64,000 nucleotides of DNA from Carnobacterium sp. CP1 (GCF_001483965.1 NZ_CP010796.1:2277501-2341500), one strand, 5' to 3'. Counted from the stretch's first letter, positions 1-9,446 are shown. Translations and numbers: made by a program. Notes: generated by a model from the letters alone, not told the origin.

Positions 1-1
1 A

Positions 2-340
2 GAAAAGTTATATGAAAAATACAAAGACCAAGGATTTGTTGTTCTAGGATTTCCCTCTAACCAGTTTATGAATCAAGAACCTTTGAATAATGAAGAAATT
101 GTCGAATTTTGCCAAGTGAATTACAATGTTTCGTTTCCGCTATATGAAAAAATATTGGTGAATGGAAAAGAGGCTGCTCCGCTTTATAACTATTTAACCG
201 AGCATACCGGCAACAAAAAGATCAAATGGAACTTCACAAAATTTCTAATTGGCAAAGACGGGGAGATTATTGAACGTTTTGGCCCAATGACTAAACCTGA
301 AGATATTGACTCGGCCATTGCTGAAGCGATTACTGCTTGA
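2..340 (+). CDS. Glutathione peroxidase, C-terminal part (cut by window start)
   Basis: The reading frame is open from base 2, so the gene starts outside the window; about 112 residues are visible. They show the GPx blocks GFPSNQF...QEP, EFCQVNYNVSFP and IKWNFTKFLI, which carry the Gln, Trp and Asn of the peroxidase catalytic tetrad. The catalytic Cys/Sec would lie upstream and cannot be seen. The position that is Cys in many relatives (FPCNQF) is Ser here, so this protein lacks that possible resolving cysteine. Proteins of this family reduce peroxides in the cytoplasm, usually with thioredoxin in bacteria (family knowledge). A hairpin terminator follows, so it ends its transcription unit. 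Confidence 0.9.
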   Translation, partial: EKLYEKYKDQGFVVLGFPSNQFMNQEPLNNEEIVEFCQVNYNVSFPLYEKILVNGKEAAPLYNYLTEHTGNKKIKWNFTKFLIGKDGEIIERFGPMTKPEDIDSAIAEAITA

Positions 341-395
341 TTATTATTCCCAATGGCTTAATCCATTCTGAATGAACTAAAAGAACCAAAGACAG

Positions 396-425
396 ACTGC
401 CGGTTTCTAGCGGCAGTTTTATTTT
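396..425 (+). terminator. Intrinsic terminator after glutathione peroxidase
   Basis: Stem ACTGCCG (396-402) pairs with CGGCAGT (411-417) around an 8-base loop and is followed by a T-rich tract. Confidence 0.8.
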
Positions 426-475
426 GCAAATGGAAAGAGAAACATTAAAAGAACATTAGATTGTTGCGGAAAGCA

Positions 476-484
476 TGGTATAAT
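476..484 (+). promoter_or_regulatory. Extended -10 promoter of fbp
   Basis: TGGTATAAT matches an extended -10 (TGn-TATAAT). It lies about 40 bases before the chosen TTG start of fbp, which argues against longer upstream starts in the same frame. No good -35 is visible. Confidence 0.55.
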
Positions 485-526
485 AAAATTGGTATACATA
501 AAAAAGATGGAACAGGAGGGCTTCTA

Positions 527-2500
527 TTGGATATAAACAAAAAATATTTAACATTATTGGCTAAAGAATACCCAACCATTGGAGAAACAACAACAGAAAT
601 CATAAACTTGGAAGCCATTATGAATTTGCCTAAAGGTACGGAACACTTTTTGAGTGATATTCATGGGGAGTACGATGCCTTTCAACACGTTTTGCGCAAT
701 GGGTCTGGCAACATCAAAGAAAAAATCAATGAAATATTTATTGACCGGTTAAGTCAAAAAGAGATGAAGATGTTAGCCACATTGATTTATTATCCTGAAG
801 AAAAAATCAGAAATATTTTGGAAGATTTTGATAATCAAACAGAAATTGATGAATGGTATCGTATTACACTGTCTCGTTTGATTGAATTATGTGTATTTGT
901 TGCATCGAAATACACCCGTTCAAAAGTTAGAAAAGCTTTACCAAATGAATTTGCTTATATTATTGAAGAGCTTTTGTCAAAAGACAATAGTTTTGCTAAT
1001 AAAGAAGATTATTACAGCAAAATCATTCAAAGCATTCTTTCATTAGATCGTGCTCCTGAATTTATTACGGCAATTTCTTATCTGATCCAACGTTTAGTTG
1101 TCGATCATCTGCATGTCGTTGGCGATATCTATGACCGTGGACCATATCCAGATAAAATTATGGATACATTGATCGATCACCATTCCGTTGATATACAGTG
1201 GGGCAATCACGATATTCTGTGGATGGGAGCAGCCAGCGGTTCTGCAGTTTGTATCGCTAATGTTTTACGGATCTCAGCACGTTACGATAATTTGGAAATC
1301 ATCGAAGACGCTTATGGAATTTCGTTGCGTCAATTGTTGACCTTTGCTGAGATGACCTATCCAGAAGATTATGCACATGGTTTTTATCCCAAAATAGATG
1401 CAGAAAGATCTGATTTCTATGAAGAAGAAATTAGACAAATTACTAAAATGCATCAAGCCATTGCCGTGATTCAATTTAAACTTGAAGGAGTGATCATTAA
1501 ACGGCAACCGGATTTTAAATTAGAACACAGAATGGTTCTAGATATGATCGATTATGAAAAAGGGACGATCACGATAAAAGGGAAAAGTTACCCGTTGACC
1601 AATACGTATTTCCCGACCATTGATCCAGCAGACCCTTATAAATTGAGCAAAGAAGAGGAATTTATTGTGGATAAACTGGTTTACGCTTTTAAACACAGTG
1701 AACGTCTGCAAAAACACATTTCTTATTTATACAACAAAGGACATATGTATTTGAAGTACAACGATAATTTATTGTTTCACGGCTGTGTTCCGTTGAACGA
1801 AGACGGAAGCTTTATGGAACTGCAAATTAGGGACAAGCAGTATAAAGGAAAAGCTTTGCTGGATAAGTTTGAAGAAATATTGCGCAAAGGGTACTTAACC
1901 AGAAACAAAGAAAATAAAGAAAAACACTTAGACTTGATTTGGTATCTTTGGACCGGTCCAGCTTCATCATTATTTGGAAAAGACCAAATGACAACTTTTG
2001 AGCGGTATTACATTGAAGATAAAGAAACCCATGTAGAAAAGAAAAACGCTTATTACAGTATGCGAAACGATGTCGCGACGTGCGAAAAAATCTTAGTCGA
2101 GTTCGGATTGGATCCTGCTAAGGGACATATTATTAATGGACATACACCGGTAAAAGAAAAACGGGGAGAAGACCCGATCAAAGCTGAAGGGCGCATGCTG
2201 GTTATTGACGGCGGATTTTCTAAAGCCTATCAAGACACCACTGGATTAGCTGGGTACACGCTGCTTTATAACTCATATGGAATGCAATTAGTATCGCACC
2301 AGCCCTTTACGTCGCTTAAAAATGCTGTTGAAAATGAATTTGATATCATGTCTACCCGCAGAGTCGTGGACCGTGAGCTAGACCGCAAAAAAGTGCGTGA
2401 AACCGATATTGGCAGACGCTTAACAAAACAAGTGACGGATTTAAAAGAATTATTAGAGGCTTATCAAAACGGGGAAATTCTTGAACAACCGAGAAAATGA
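527..2500 (+). CDS. fbp: Fructose-1,6-bisphosphatase, class III
   Basis: Converts fructose-1,6-bisphosphate to fructose-6-phosphate, the gluconeogenic counter-reaction to phosphofructokinase, in the cytoplasm. The 657-residue product has the metallophosphoesterase signature of the Firmicutes class III enzyme: [10 protein letters not shown] near residue 44, then GDIYDRGP and [10 protein letters not shown], and later NGHTPV. Length fits the family (about 640-670). The frame stays open upstream to a TTG at 461, but that would overlap the -10 box at 479-484; TTG 527 has an AGGAGG Shine-Dalgarno just upstream (514-519) and is preferred. It stands alone, with its own promoter and no clear terminator before the next promoter. 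Confidence 0.95.
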   Translation: MDINKKYLTLLAKEYPTIGETTTEIINLEAIMNLPKGTEHFLSDIHGEYDAFQHVLRNGSGNIKEKINEIFIDRLSQKEMKMLATLIYYPEEKIRNILEDFDNQTEIDEWYRITLSRLIELCVFVASKYTRSKVRKALPNEFAYIIEELLSKDNSFANKEDYYSKIIQSILSLDRAPEFITAISYLIQRLVVDHLHVVGDIYDRGPYPDKIMDTLIDHHSVDIQWGNHDILWMGAASGSAVCIANVLRISARYDNLEIIEDAYGISLRQLLTFAEMTYPEDYAHGFYPKIDAERSDFYEEEIRQITKMHQAIAVIQFKLEGVIIKRQPDFKLEHRMVLDMIDYEKGTITIKGKSYPLTNTYFPTIDPADPYKLSKEEEFIVDKLVYAFKHSERLQKHISYLYNKGHMYLKYNDNLLFHGCVPLNEDGSFMELQIRDKQYKGKALLDKFEEILRKGYLTRNKENKEKHLDLIWYLWTGPASSLFGKDQMTTFERYYIEDKETHVEKKNAYYSMRNDVATCEKILVEFGLDPAKGHIINGHTPVKEKRGEDPIKAEGRMLVIDGGFSKAYQDTTGLAGYTLLYNSYGMQLVSHQPFTSLKNAVENEFDIMSTRRVVDRELDRKKVRETDIGRRLTKQVTDLKELLEAYQNGEILEQPRK

Positions 2501-2564
2501 TCCTATTCATTAATACAAAAAGAAAGAGAAGTTGAGGTTTTTGTTTAATAACTGGGAAAATTTA

Positions 2565-2591
2565 TTGTCAGACCCTTATCTCTGGTACAAT
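2565..2591 (+). promoter_or_regulatory. Promoter of the histidine phosphatase / HAD unit
   Basis: TTGTCA (2565-2570), 15-bp spacer, TACAAT (2586-2591) preceded by an extended TGG. The short spacer is compensated by the extended -10. Confidence 0.5.
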
Positions 2592-2643
2592 AGAAAGTGA
2601 GCACGATTTACTAAGAAATGTTATTTTTACGGAGGAGATTTTT

Positions 2644-3327
2644 ATGAGTAAAGGTTGTACATTTTATTTTGTGAGACATGGTCAAACGTATTTTAATTTA
2701 TACAGAAGAATGCAAGGGTGGAGCGATACTCAGTTAACACCTGAAGGACGCGAAGATGTCCGCCGAAGCGGCAGAGGATTAGCAGATGTAAAATTTGATG
2801 CTGTATATACCAGTGATTTAAATCGTACCATTGAAACCGGCGGAATTATTTTAGAAGAAAACCATGCTGCCGAAAAATTACAAATGCAAGCTATGCCGGA
2901 ATTTAGAGAAGTCTTTTTTGGCTCTTATGAAGGTTTGGATATTGATGAAGTATGGGAAAGCATCAATGAAGTGATGGGATTTCCTACAGTAGCAGAATTA
3001 TGGGCTGGATCGAGTATCCCTGAGCAAATGGATGCAACGAAAAAAGCTGATCCTTACCATCACGCAGAAGATTTCTTGGAGTTTTGGTTACGCCTTGAAA
3101 AAGGACTCTTAAAATTAATCAAAACACATCGCGATACAGGAGATAACGTTTTAGTTGTAGCACATGGCAATACTATTCGTTATATGTTAAACGGCTTGAT
3201 TCCTGAGTTGGAAAATCCTCAACCGCTGTTAAATGCCAGCGTTTCAAAAGTAAGCTATTACGATGGCCGTTACCATTTGAAGAGCTACAATCAAATCGAA
3301 CACTTTAAAGATTTAGAAAAAGACTAA
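2644..3327 (+). CDS. Histidine phosphatase family protein (phosphoglycerate mutase-like)
   Basis: A 227-residue cytoplasmic protein with the phosphohistidine RHG motif at residues 11-13 (FVRHGQTYFN), the acidic block FREVFFGSYEG and the second catalytic histidine in VVAHGNTIRY. It therefore belongs to the histidine phosphatase / cofactor-dependent mutase superfamily. Lactobacillales proteins of this type are usually annotated as phosphoglycerate mutase family, but most are broad phosphatases; the substrate cannot be read from sequence. Strong Shine-Dalgarno GGAGGAG upstream of ATG. Only 25 bases separate it from the HAD phosphatase gene, so the two are probably co-transcribed. Confidence 0.88.
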   Translation: MSKGCTFYFVRHGQTYFNLYRRMQGWSDTQLTPEGREDVRRSGRGLADVKFDAVYTSDLNRTIETGGIILEENHAAEKLQMQAMPEFREVFFGSYEGLDIDEVWESINEVMGFPTVAELWAGSSIPEQMDATKKADPYHHAEDFLEFWLRLEKGLLKLIKTHRDTGDNVLVVAHGNTIRYMLNGLIPELENPQPLLNASVSKVSYYDGRYHLKSYNQIEHFKDLEKD

Positions 3328-3352
3328 AAACGATATAAAGGGGAACAACCGA

Positions 3353-4129
3353 TTGAATCCAAAAGCATTAGTATTTTTTGATTTAGATGGAACATTATTG
3401 AATAAAGAATCTAAAGTTGACACAGAAGTAGTCGAGGCCCTAGAACAAATGAAAAAGAACGGCAACATTCCTTTTATTGCAACTGGGCGAAGCCCGATTG
3501 AAATTCAGCATGTACTAAAAGAAACGCCAATCGATTCGTTTATTACGCTTAATGGGCAGTACATTGTATACGAAGGCAAAGAAGTTTATCGAAATCGAAT
3601 TCCTGAAAAAACGTTGGTCAATTTAAAACAGGCAACAGAAGAACGAAAATTTGCACTGTCTTTTTATACGCATGATAAAATCCGGGCAACGCGTGAGACA
3701 GAAGTATTAAAAGAAGCGTATCAATTTATTCATGCCGAAGTTCCTTCTATACACAGTACTTTGCATTTAGAAGAAGAAGTGTTGATGGCATTGGTATTGA
3801 ATACGGACAAAACACAAGACGCTTATTTTAAAAAGAATTTTCCAGAATTGTCTTTTTACCGGAATACCCCTTATAGTATGGATACTATTCCAAAAGGCAA
3901 TTCAAAAGCTACCGGTATTACAGAACTAGTTAAGACGTTGAAGTTTGAGTCTATACCGACTTTCGCTTTCGGCGATGGGTCCAATGATATTGAAATGGTC
4001 GAACACGTGGACTATGGAGTAGCAATGGGCAATGGACTAGCAACTTTAAAAGAAAAGGCAACATACATTACTGCCAGCCACGTTGATGGCGGAATCGTTG
4101 AAGGATTGAAGTATTACGATTTGATTTAA
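3353..4129 (+). CDS. Cof-type HAD-IIB phosphatase
   Basis: A 258-residue HAD-superfamily phosphatase of the Cof/YkrA type. Motif I is DLDGT with nucleophile Asp10 and Asp12, motif II lies in the FIATGRS block, and motif IV is GDGSNDIEM near residue 207. The cap domain lies between these (type IIB). Such enzymes dephosphorylate sugar phosphates, FMN-like or pyridoxal-phosphate-like substrates; the specific substrate is unknown. The start is TTG 3353 with AAGGGG nine bases upstream. It is the second gene of a two-gene unit with the histidine phosphatase and is followed by a terminator. Confidence 0.88.
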   Translation: MNPKALVFFDLDGTLLNKESKVDTEVVEALEQMKKNGNIPFIATGRSPIEIQHVLKETPIDSFITLNGQYIVYEGKEVYRNRIPEKTLVNLKQATEERKFALSFYTHDKIRATRETEVLKEAYQFIHAEVPSIHSTLHLEEEVLMALVLNTDKTQDAYFKKNFPELSFYRNTPYSMDTIPKGNSKATGITELVKTLKFESIPTFAFGDGSNDIEMVEHVDYGVAMGNGLATLKEKATYITASHVDGGIVEGLKYYDLI

Positions 4130-4130
4130 C

Positions 4131-4167
4131 AAAAAAGGAAAGGAGCCATTGCTTCTTTCCTTTTTTG
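4131..4167 (+). terminator. Terminator after HAD phosphatase
   Basis: Arms AAAAAAGGAAAG and CTTTCCTTTTTT around a 12-base loop; ends in a T tract. Confidence 0.75.
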
Positions 4168-4188
4168 TTTGGCCCAAGTGAAATTTAA

Positions 4189-4230
4189 AAAATCGCTGGT
4201 ACTAGGATACTATCTAGTGCCAGCGATTTT
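4189..4230 (-). terminator. Terminator of the sirtuin gene
   Basis: A 17-bp stem with one mismatch (AAAATCGCTGG.. / ..CCAGCGATTTT) and an 8-base loop, immediately downstream of the minus-strand sirtuin stop. The A and T runs on both sides could let it work in both directions. Confidence 0.75.
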
Positions 4231-4238
4231 GGTGATGG

Positions 4239-4982
4239 TTAAATTGATGAAGCAGACAATTGACTGAAAATCTCTCCAACTGCCCCTTCTATGGTCAGAT
4301 CTACTGTCAAATCAAGATCCAACGGTGTTTTATTGATTACTACTACATGATTTCCTTCAAAATAATGGATCAAGTTTTTCGAAGGATTGACTGTTAAAGA
4401 AGTACCCGCAATAATCAGCAAATCTGAACTAGCCATGATTTTTTTAGCTCGGTCTAACACTCCAGGTTTTAAATTCTCCCCAAATAAAATAACATCTGCA
4501 CGGATAATGCCGTTGTCAATTGGGCATCTGGGTATATTTTGTTCATCTCGCTGAATCTCGTTATACGGATATTCTCTGCCGCATTTCATACAATGGAAAT
4601 GGCGATTGTTGCCGTGTAATTCGATGACCAATTTGCTGCCAGCTACCTGATGCAAGCCGTCAACGTTTTGAGTAATGATTCGAACATCTTTTCCTTTTTT
4701 TTCCAGTTCAGCTAGATAAAGATGCGCAGCATTTGGTTTAGGCAAAAGAGGCGTTTTACGTGTATTGGGACGGTTAAAGAACTTTTCCGGGTGTTCCATT
4801 AAAAATCGTTTGCTCATCACTTTTTTAGGGTCTAACTGTTGCTGTTCTAATTCAGTATATGTGCCGGTGTTCGAACGATAATCGGGCAAGCCGCTTTCCG
4901 TTGAAACCCCAGCACCTCCAAAAAAGGCAATACTTTTTGCTTCGTTAATAAGTTTTTGTAACGTTTCTATTTGAGTCGTCAT
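4239..4982 (-). CDS. NAD-dependent protein deacylase, SIR2 family
   Basis: Removes acyl groups from lysines using NAD and releases nicotinamide (family knowledge). The 247-residue protein has the NAD motif GAGVSTESGLPDYR (about residues 23-36), TQNVDGLH with the conserved Asn/Asp, and the catalytic His in IELHGNN. The zinc module has CMKC followed by RCPID: the usual fourth zinc Cys is replaced, so the site reads C-x2-C...C-x2-D. Asp may serve as a ligand or the site may be weak. The catalytic His is present, which favours a deacylase over the ADP-ribosylating SirTM type, and no macrodomain partner lies nearby. Monocistronic, minus strand. Confidence 0.92.
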   Translation of the reverse strand: MTTQIETLQKLINEAKSIAFFGGAGVSTESGLPDYRSNTGTYTELEQQQLDPKKVMSKRFLMEHPEKFFNRPNTRKTPLLPKPNAAHLYLAELEKKGKDVRIITQNVDGLHQVAGSKLVIELHGNNRHFHCMKCGREYPYNEIQRDEQNIPRCPIDNGIIRADVILFGENLKPGVLDRAKKIMASSDLLIIAGTSLTVNPSKNLIHYFEGNHVVVINKTPLDLDLTVDLTIEGAVGEIFSQLSASSI

Positions 4983-5171
4983 TTATTCTATACTCCTTCA
5001 TAACATGTAATTGTTCCTACTCTATATAGTAGCAGATAATTGGGTCGTTCCGTACTAATCCGCTTGGAAAAAGGAAGAGAGTGAATGCGAAAAGGGATAA
5101 GCGAACGTATTTTCTTTTTTATAAAAATGTGTTATACTAGTAATAGAGAGTTCAATATAGGTAATGGGACT

Positions 5172-5201
5172 TTAACAGGAAACTTTACTATTCTGTATAC
5201 A
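5172..5201 (+). promoter_or_regulatory. Candidate promoter of ssrA
   Basis: TTAACA (5172-5177), 18-bp spacer, TATACA (5196-5201) would start RNA close to the mature tmRNA 5' end at 5212. A second TATACT at 5133-5138 is an alternative upstream start. Sequence match only. Confidence 0.4.
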
Positions 5202-5211
5202 CTACCCATTC

Positions 5212-5575
5212 GGGGGCGTTACGGATTCGACAGGTATAGGTCGAGCTTGGATTGCGTTTCGTAGGTTACGTCTACGTAAAAACGTTACAGTTAAAATAAC
5301 TGCTAAAAACAATAATAACTCTTACGCTTTAGCTGCGTAATAACAGCTTAGTGTAGATCCTCTCGGCATCGCCCATGTGCTCGAGCAAGGGTCCTATAAT
5401 TAGTGGGATACGCTAAACCTTTCCGTCTGCAAGGTTTAGAAGAGATTATCAGACTAGCGAAGCACGATGCCGGTTGTGTGGCTGGTGCCCAGCGAATCTT
5501 TAAATAGCATAACTATAAACGTAGATGTCTAGGTGCCGATATATTTGGACGCGGGTTCGACTCCCGCCGTCTCCA
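5212..5575 (+). ncRNA. ssrA: tmRNA (ribosome rescue RNA)
   Basis: Rescues stalled ribosomes by trans-translation together with SmpB. The 5' end GGGGGCG pairs with CGTCTCC (5568-5574) to form the tRNA-Ala-like acceptor stem; the 5' part continues GTTACGGATTCGACAGG and the 3' part holds the T-arm GGGTTCGACTCCC. The resume codon is GCT at 5302; the tag open frame runs 5302-5340 and reads AKNNNNSYALAA then TAA, so the full tag is Ala plus these twelve residues. CCA is not encoded: after discriminator A5575 the genome reads TGA. The tag is of the Lactobacillales type. No integrase or attachment-site duplication is seen at the 3' end. Confidence 0.97.
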
Positions 5576-5602
5576 TGAAAAAACTAGTTTGAAGAACTAA
5601 AT

Positions 5603-5650
5603 CAAAAGGCTTGTAAGTGTTGATAAATCAATGTTTATGAGCCTTTTTGT
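5603..5650 (+). terminator. Terminator of ssrA
   Basis: AAAAGGCT pairs with AGCCTTTT, with additional pairing inside, followed by T-rich sequence, shortly after the tmRNA 3' end. Confidence 0.65.
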
Positions 5651-5688
5651 TTTGAACGGAATTTGATTTAGCAGCTTTAGAAACAAGC

Positions 5689-5744
5689 AAAGAAAAACCC
5701 TTTTTCGTTAAAAAAATCAACGAGAAAGGGCTTTTTCTTTTTTG
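5689..5744 (-). terminator. Terminator overlapping the 3' end of the acyltransferase gene
   Basis: Arms AGAAAAACCCTTTTTCGTT and AACGAGAAAGGGCTTTTTCT form a long stem that includes the stop codon of the minus-strand acyltransferase gene. Both strands carry T-rich tails, so it may be bidirectional and also back up ssrA termination. Confidence 0.6.
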
Positions 5745-6700
5745 TGTTTTAAATAGGCGGCTTCTAAGTGATAATACCCAATACCGATGGTGATACACAC
5801 CAATAGGTCTAGCGGAAACAACCATTCGGTTTTGTTGATAAAAGAAGCGGACATCCAAAAATAGACCATTTGAACAATAAAGATATGATACGATTTTTTT
5901 CCTAATTGAGCTAATCCTTCGTAAACCCGATTCCATTTCAATTTTGGCAAATAAGTCAAACCTAAGTGAAATAAGTATAAAGGATAAAAGAATGTCAATG
6001 GATCTTGACCTTTCCAAGCAGTGCCAAATGAATATAAAGGAACTTCATAATTGAAGTAATGTACCAGAATAAGATATGGTATGCTCAACAAAGCGCCAAT
6101 TTTGATGAATTTTAAGCTTTTTTCGTCTTTTTGAACAAAGAAATACCAAATTCCTAATGAAATAGCAAAAAGGTAACGGAAGAAAAGCAATCTATAAAGG
6201 AATGGAGGTAAATTGAAGAAATCACTTGCTAATTCAAAAACCAAATTAAACGTAAAGCTTAGCACCAACATTAACTGGTGGTTTTTTTTTGCTAAGTAAA
6301 AAAGAAACGGCAAAAAGAAAACGATTTGAATCATGATAGAAACAAAATATCCTCCATATCCGCCGCGACCTGCTAAGTAAAAGAAAACATTTGCTTCTCT
6401 TCCAATAAAAGGAGCGATAATAAACTGAAAGATGTAAGCAACCACTGCGGGTAGCAATATGCGGCTTAACTTTTTCAAAAGCAAATTGGGCTGATAAAGT
6501 TCAGCTAACGTTTGTTGGCCATTACGTTCATAAGACATCGTATGGTTGTATCCGGTAATGATGAGAAAAAGTGGAACGGCTTGATGAATGTAAAAAGGTC
6601 CACCAATAGACAAAAGTGTTTGGTCAAAAAAACTGTGAATTAAAATCACAAAAAGGATAGCCAGTCCTTTGATAATATCAATGTTTCGGTTGTATCCCAA
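5717..6700 (-). CDS. Membrane acyltransferase family 3 protein (OafA-like)
   Basis: A 327-residue polytopic membrane protein. The N-terminus RNIDIIKGLAILFVILIHSF is the hallmark of acyltransferase family 3, with the conserved His in the first membrane helix, and about ten hydrophobic segments follow. Family members transfer acetyl or other acyl groups to extracytoplasmic sugars (cell-wall polymers, polysaccharides); the acceptor here is unknown. The start is TTG at 6700, with GGAGG eight bases upstream. It is convergent with ssrA and has its own terminator. The family usually has 330-400 residues, so this is a compact member. Confidence 0.85.
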   Translation of the reverse strand: MGYNRNIDIIKGLAILFVILIHSFFDQTLLSIGGPFYIHQAVPLFLIITGYNHTMSYERNGQQTLAELYQPNLLLKKLSRILLPAVVAYIFQFIIAPFIGREANVFFYLAGRGGYGGYFVSIMIQIVFFLPFLFYLAKKNHQLMLVLSFTFNLVFELASDFFNLPPFLYRLLFFRYLFAISLGIWYFFVQKDEKSLKFIKIGALLSIPYLILVHYFNYEVPLYSFGTAWKGQDPLTFFYPLYLFHLGLTYLPKLKWNRVYEGLAQLGKKSYHIFIVQMVYFWMSASFINKTEWLFPLDLLVCITIGIGYYHLEAAYLKHKKEKALSR

Positions 6701-6776
6701 ATTTAATCCTCCTGTTCTCTTTGTCTATTATGGGACATTTAAGCTCATTTGCAAAGCAATTTGCCACAGAGAGCAC

Positions 6777-6814
6777 AAAAAAACTCTTCCAAATAATGAA
6801 AGAAGAGTTTTTTT
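6777..6814 (-). terminator. Terminator of the AEC carrier gene
   Basis: AAAAAACTCTTC / GAAGAGTTTTTTT stem with a short AT-rich loop, just past the minus-strand AEC stop codon. Confidence 0.75.
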
Positions 6815-6825
6815 ATTCGTATGTA

Positions 6826-7737
6826 TTACAGCAGTAAGATTAAAATGCTGGTCATTAACAACAGTGAAATAAGGATGCTGGCAGAAGAAAGGAACCCGAC
6901 AAGTGAAGATTTGCTGCCGTAGATAATAGCGTTGATTGTTGAAAGACTGCCAAAAGGGGCAAAGGCTAATAGAACTAAAATGGTACGAACGATTTGAGGC
7001 AGCGGCAGTAAGAAATAAAAAGCAGCAGCTAAAATAGCACCAAAACCATAACGGATACCTAAAACCTTGGCTACAGTAGTTAAAGAAGAACGGTCGATTT
7101 GTAATTCTAAATACAGACCAATCATAAACATCGATAGAAAAGCATTCACATTTGAAAAAAGTTGAACAACACTCCTCACGGAAGCTGGCAAGATAAATCC
7201 TGAAAGAGCTAGTGCCAACATAATAAGATAAGTGGTAAATGGTGGAGAAGAAAGCAGTTTTTGCGCTGTTCGAACGATAGAGAAAGCTTCTTTGCTTTGT
7301 CCAGTCATTTTATCAACAGGTACAGCTGTTCCGCCAGACAGCATCAAAGAATTCCCCATATCAAAACTGCCTAAAAAAGGAACAGCAGTCGGAAAGAATC
7401 CTTGGACAAACGGCATGGTGAAATTTCCAATATTGTACCCTGAAATCCCAAACATCAGCATTGACTGATCAACAGCCGATTTGTTGCGCCACAAAAATTC
7501 GCCTAGAACAACTAACAGAATATTGCTGAACAATCCCAAGAAAATCATCAAGAAAAAAGTTTCGTTTACGGACGCACCATTAAATCCCATAATAATAGCT
7601 GCTGGTAAAGTGATACGGACAATGATTTTTGAAAGGACGTGCCCATCTTGTTCTTTTAAAATTCCTCCCTTATTGAATAAATAGGCTACAAGTATGACCA
7701 ATAAAAAACTAACGGCTTGAATTAAAATCGACCCCAT
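6826..7737 (-). CDS. AEC family transporter (auxin efflux carrier / malate permease type)
   Basis: A 303-residue membrane protein with about ten transmembrane segments, an N-terminal half with FNKGGILKEQDGHVLSKIIVRITLPA and a conserved Asn/Gly-rich second half (FGISGYNIGNFTMPFVQGFF). This matches the AEC (auxin efflux carrier) family, whose bacterial members export or import carboxylates such as malate or malonate. The substrate cannot be assigned; the neighbours give no pathway. Monocistronic with its own terminator. Confidence 0.85.
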   Translation of the reverse strand: MGSILIQAVSFLLVILVAYLFNKGGILKEQDGHVLSKIIVRITLPAAIIMGFNGASVNETFFLMIFLGLFSNILLVVLGEFLWRNKSAVDQSMLMFGISGYNIGNFTMPFVQGFFPTAVPFLGSFDMGNSLMLSGGTAVPVDKMTGQSKEAFSIVRTAQKLLSSPPFTTYLIMLALALSGFILPASVRSVVQLFSNVNAFLSMFMIGLYLELQIDRSSLTTVAKVLGIRYGFGAILAAAFYFLLPLPQIVRTILVLLAFAPFGSLSTINAIIYGSKSSLVGFLSSASILISLLLMTSILILLL

Positions 7738-7877
7738 CTGTCCAACTCCTTTAAGTGAGATACATTCTGATTTTTAAGCAATTAACATTTGAAAGTTAAC
7801 GTTATCATACCGTTGATTGGAAAGATTGGCTAGCTATTCTGGAAAATAAGATACAATGTTCTTCTATGAAAGAGATA

Positions 7878-7886
7878 TGGTACAAT
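7878..7886 (+). promoter_or_regulatory. Extended -10 promoter of ywbE
   Basis: TGGTACAAT (TGn plus TACAAT), 29 bases before the gene. The same AGAGATATGGTACAAT string recurs upstream of the deoR-type gene. Confidence 0.5.
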
Positions 7887-7914
7887 ACAAAGAAAGAAGC
7901 AGGAGGAATCAGTT

Positions 7915-8115
7915 ATGAATGGAAAGAAAAGAGCAGATATAAAAATTGGTGCATTGGTTGATATCGTATTGAAAAAAGACCAACGAACAGGCACATTGAC
8001 AAGAGGACATGTAAAACGCATTTTGACAAACAGTGCCCAGCATCCACATGGAATCAAAGTCATGTTGGAAGAAGAAAATCAAGTCGGCCGAGTACAAAAA
8101 ATCGTAACAGAATAA
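7915..8115 (+). CDS. YwbE family protein
   Basis: A 66-residue basic protein that matches the small YwbE family (DUF2196) of Firmicutes: RADIKIGALVDIVLKKDQRTG followed by LTRGHVKRILTNSAQHPHGIKV. Function is not established; the fold is predicted to be a small beta-barrel, and the short basic sequence with conserved Gly/His would suit RNA or nucleotide binding, but that is inference. Good Shine-Dalgarno (AGGAGGA) nine bases from ATG. Monocistronic between an extended -10 promoter and a terminator. Confidence 0.85.
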   Translation: MNGKKRADIKIGALVDIVLKKDQRTGTLTRGHVKRILTNSAQHPHGIKVMLEEENQVGRVQKIVTE

Positions 8116-8179
8116 ATTTCTGAAATGGTTTTTATCATTCGAATGTAATGGTTTTCAAATCACTTTTTAAAAATAAATT

Positions 8180-8224
8180 AAACTCTTTCTAATGCCATCA
8201 GGTTAGGCTTAAGAGAGTTTTTAT
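8180..8224 (+). terminator. Terminator after ywbE
   Basis: AAACTCT pairs with AGAGTTT with an inner CTAA/TTAG pairing, followed by T5. Confidence 0.6.
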
Positions 8225-8247
8225 GTTTTTTCCTCACAGCGTCTTAG

Positions 8248-8276
8248 TTCACATTTGAAGAACTACACGGTATAAT
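8248..8276 (+). promoter_or_regulatory. Sigma-A promoter of ald
   Basis: TTCACA (8248-8253), 17-bp spacer, TATAAT (8271-8276). Confidence 0.7.
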
Positions 8277-8333
8277 GTTCTTGTAAGCTGTTCGAATTGA
8301 GTACAGCGAAATTCCAATAGGAGGAAAATTATT

Positions 8334-9446
8334 ATGAAAATCGGTATACCTAAAGAAATCAAAAACAATGAAAATCGAGTGGCCATTTCACCGGCTGGTG
8401 TTTATAGTTTGGTAGAAGGCGGACATGAAGTTTTGATTGAAGAATCGGCAGGTAATACAGCAGGTTTTGCTGACGCTGAATATACAGAGTCTGGAGCAAA
8501 AATTATAAAGAATGCAGCGGATGTTTGGGCTGCAGATATGGTCATCAAAGTAAAAGAACCTTTACCTGAAGAATTCGCTTATTTCCGTGAGGGACTAATC
8601 CTATTCACTTACTTGCACTTAGCGGCTGCTAAAGAATTAACGGAAACGTTAATGGAAAAAGGAGTCATCGGAATTGGATACGAAACGATGGAAAAAGATG
8701 GCGCATTGCCGCTTCTAACGCCAATGAGTCAAGTTGCCGGTCGAATGGCCGTTCAAATCGGGGCACAATTTTTAGAAAATACGTATGGCGGAAAAGGAAT
8801 CTTACTCGGTGGAACACCTGGTGTTTCAACAGGTAATGTTGTGATTATTGGTGGCGGTGTTTCTGGAACACATGCAGCTAAAATGGCTGTTGGGCTTGGC
8901 GCCAATGTAACGATCTTAGATGTGAATCCAACGCGTTTAGCGCAATTGGGCAATATTTTTGGAAACTCTGTAACGACTTTAATGTCGAATGAATTCAACA
9001 TCCAAGAACAAGTCAAAACAGCAGATCTGGTTATCGGAGCGGTATTGATTCCAGGTTCTAAAGCTCCAACGCTGGTTACTGAAGCTATGGTTGAACAAAT
9101 GGAAGCCGGTTCAGTTATCGTTGACATCGCGGTCGACCAAGGCGGTATTGTAGAAACAGCTGATAAAGTAACCACTCATGATGCACCAGTTTACACACGT
9201 CATGGCGTGTTGCACTACGCTGTTGCTAACATGCCAGGAGCAGTTGCGAAAACTTCAACGATGGCCTTGACAAATGTGACCATTCCTTATGCATTGGAAA
9301 TCGCTAATAAAGGTGTTAATAAAGCAGCTGAAGAAAATCCAACAGTCTATGGCGGTATCAATGTCATGAACCATAAACTAACTAAAAAAGAAGTAGCACA
9401 ATCATTAGAAATGGATTATGTTGAAGCCAGCACTTTTTTCAAGTAA
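8334..9446 (+). CDS. ald: Alanine dehydrogenase
   Basis: Catalyses reversible NAD-dependent deamination of L-alanine to pyruvate and ammonia. The 370-residue protein is full length and shows the family start [17 protein letters not shown], the substrate-binding Lys in KVKEPLPEE (about residue 75) and the catalytic His in [10 protein letters not shown] (about 96). The Rossmann motif [18 protein letters not shown] precedes an Asp at the end of strand two (ILDVN), which fits NAD rather than NADP. Strong Shine-Dalgarno (AGGAGG) and its own promoter and terminator make it monocistronic. Confidence 0.96.
   Translation: MKIGIPKEIKNNENRVAISPAGVYSLVEGGHEVLIEESAGNTAGFADAEYTESGAKIIKNAADVWAADMVIKVKEPLPEEFAYFREGLILFTYLHLAAAKELTETLMEKGVIGIGYETMEKDGALPLLTPMSQVAGRMAVQIGAQFLENTYGGKGILLGGTPGVSTGNVVIIGGGVSGTHAAKMAVGLGANVTILDVNPTRLAQLGNIFGNSVTTLMSNEFNIQEQVKTADLVIGAVLIPGSKAPTLVTEAMVEQMEAGSVIVDIAVDQGGIVETADKVTTHDAPVYTRHGVLHYAVANMPGAVAKTSTMALTNVTIPYALEIANKGVNKAAEENPTVYGGINVMNHKLTKKEVAQSLEMDYVEASTFFK

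Noticed and set aside
5212-5575. tmRNA 3' end as an integration site for a mobile element
   Set aside because: tmRNA genes are common integration targets, but there is no integrase gene and no repeated 3' end downstream.
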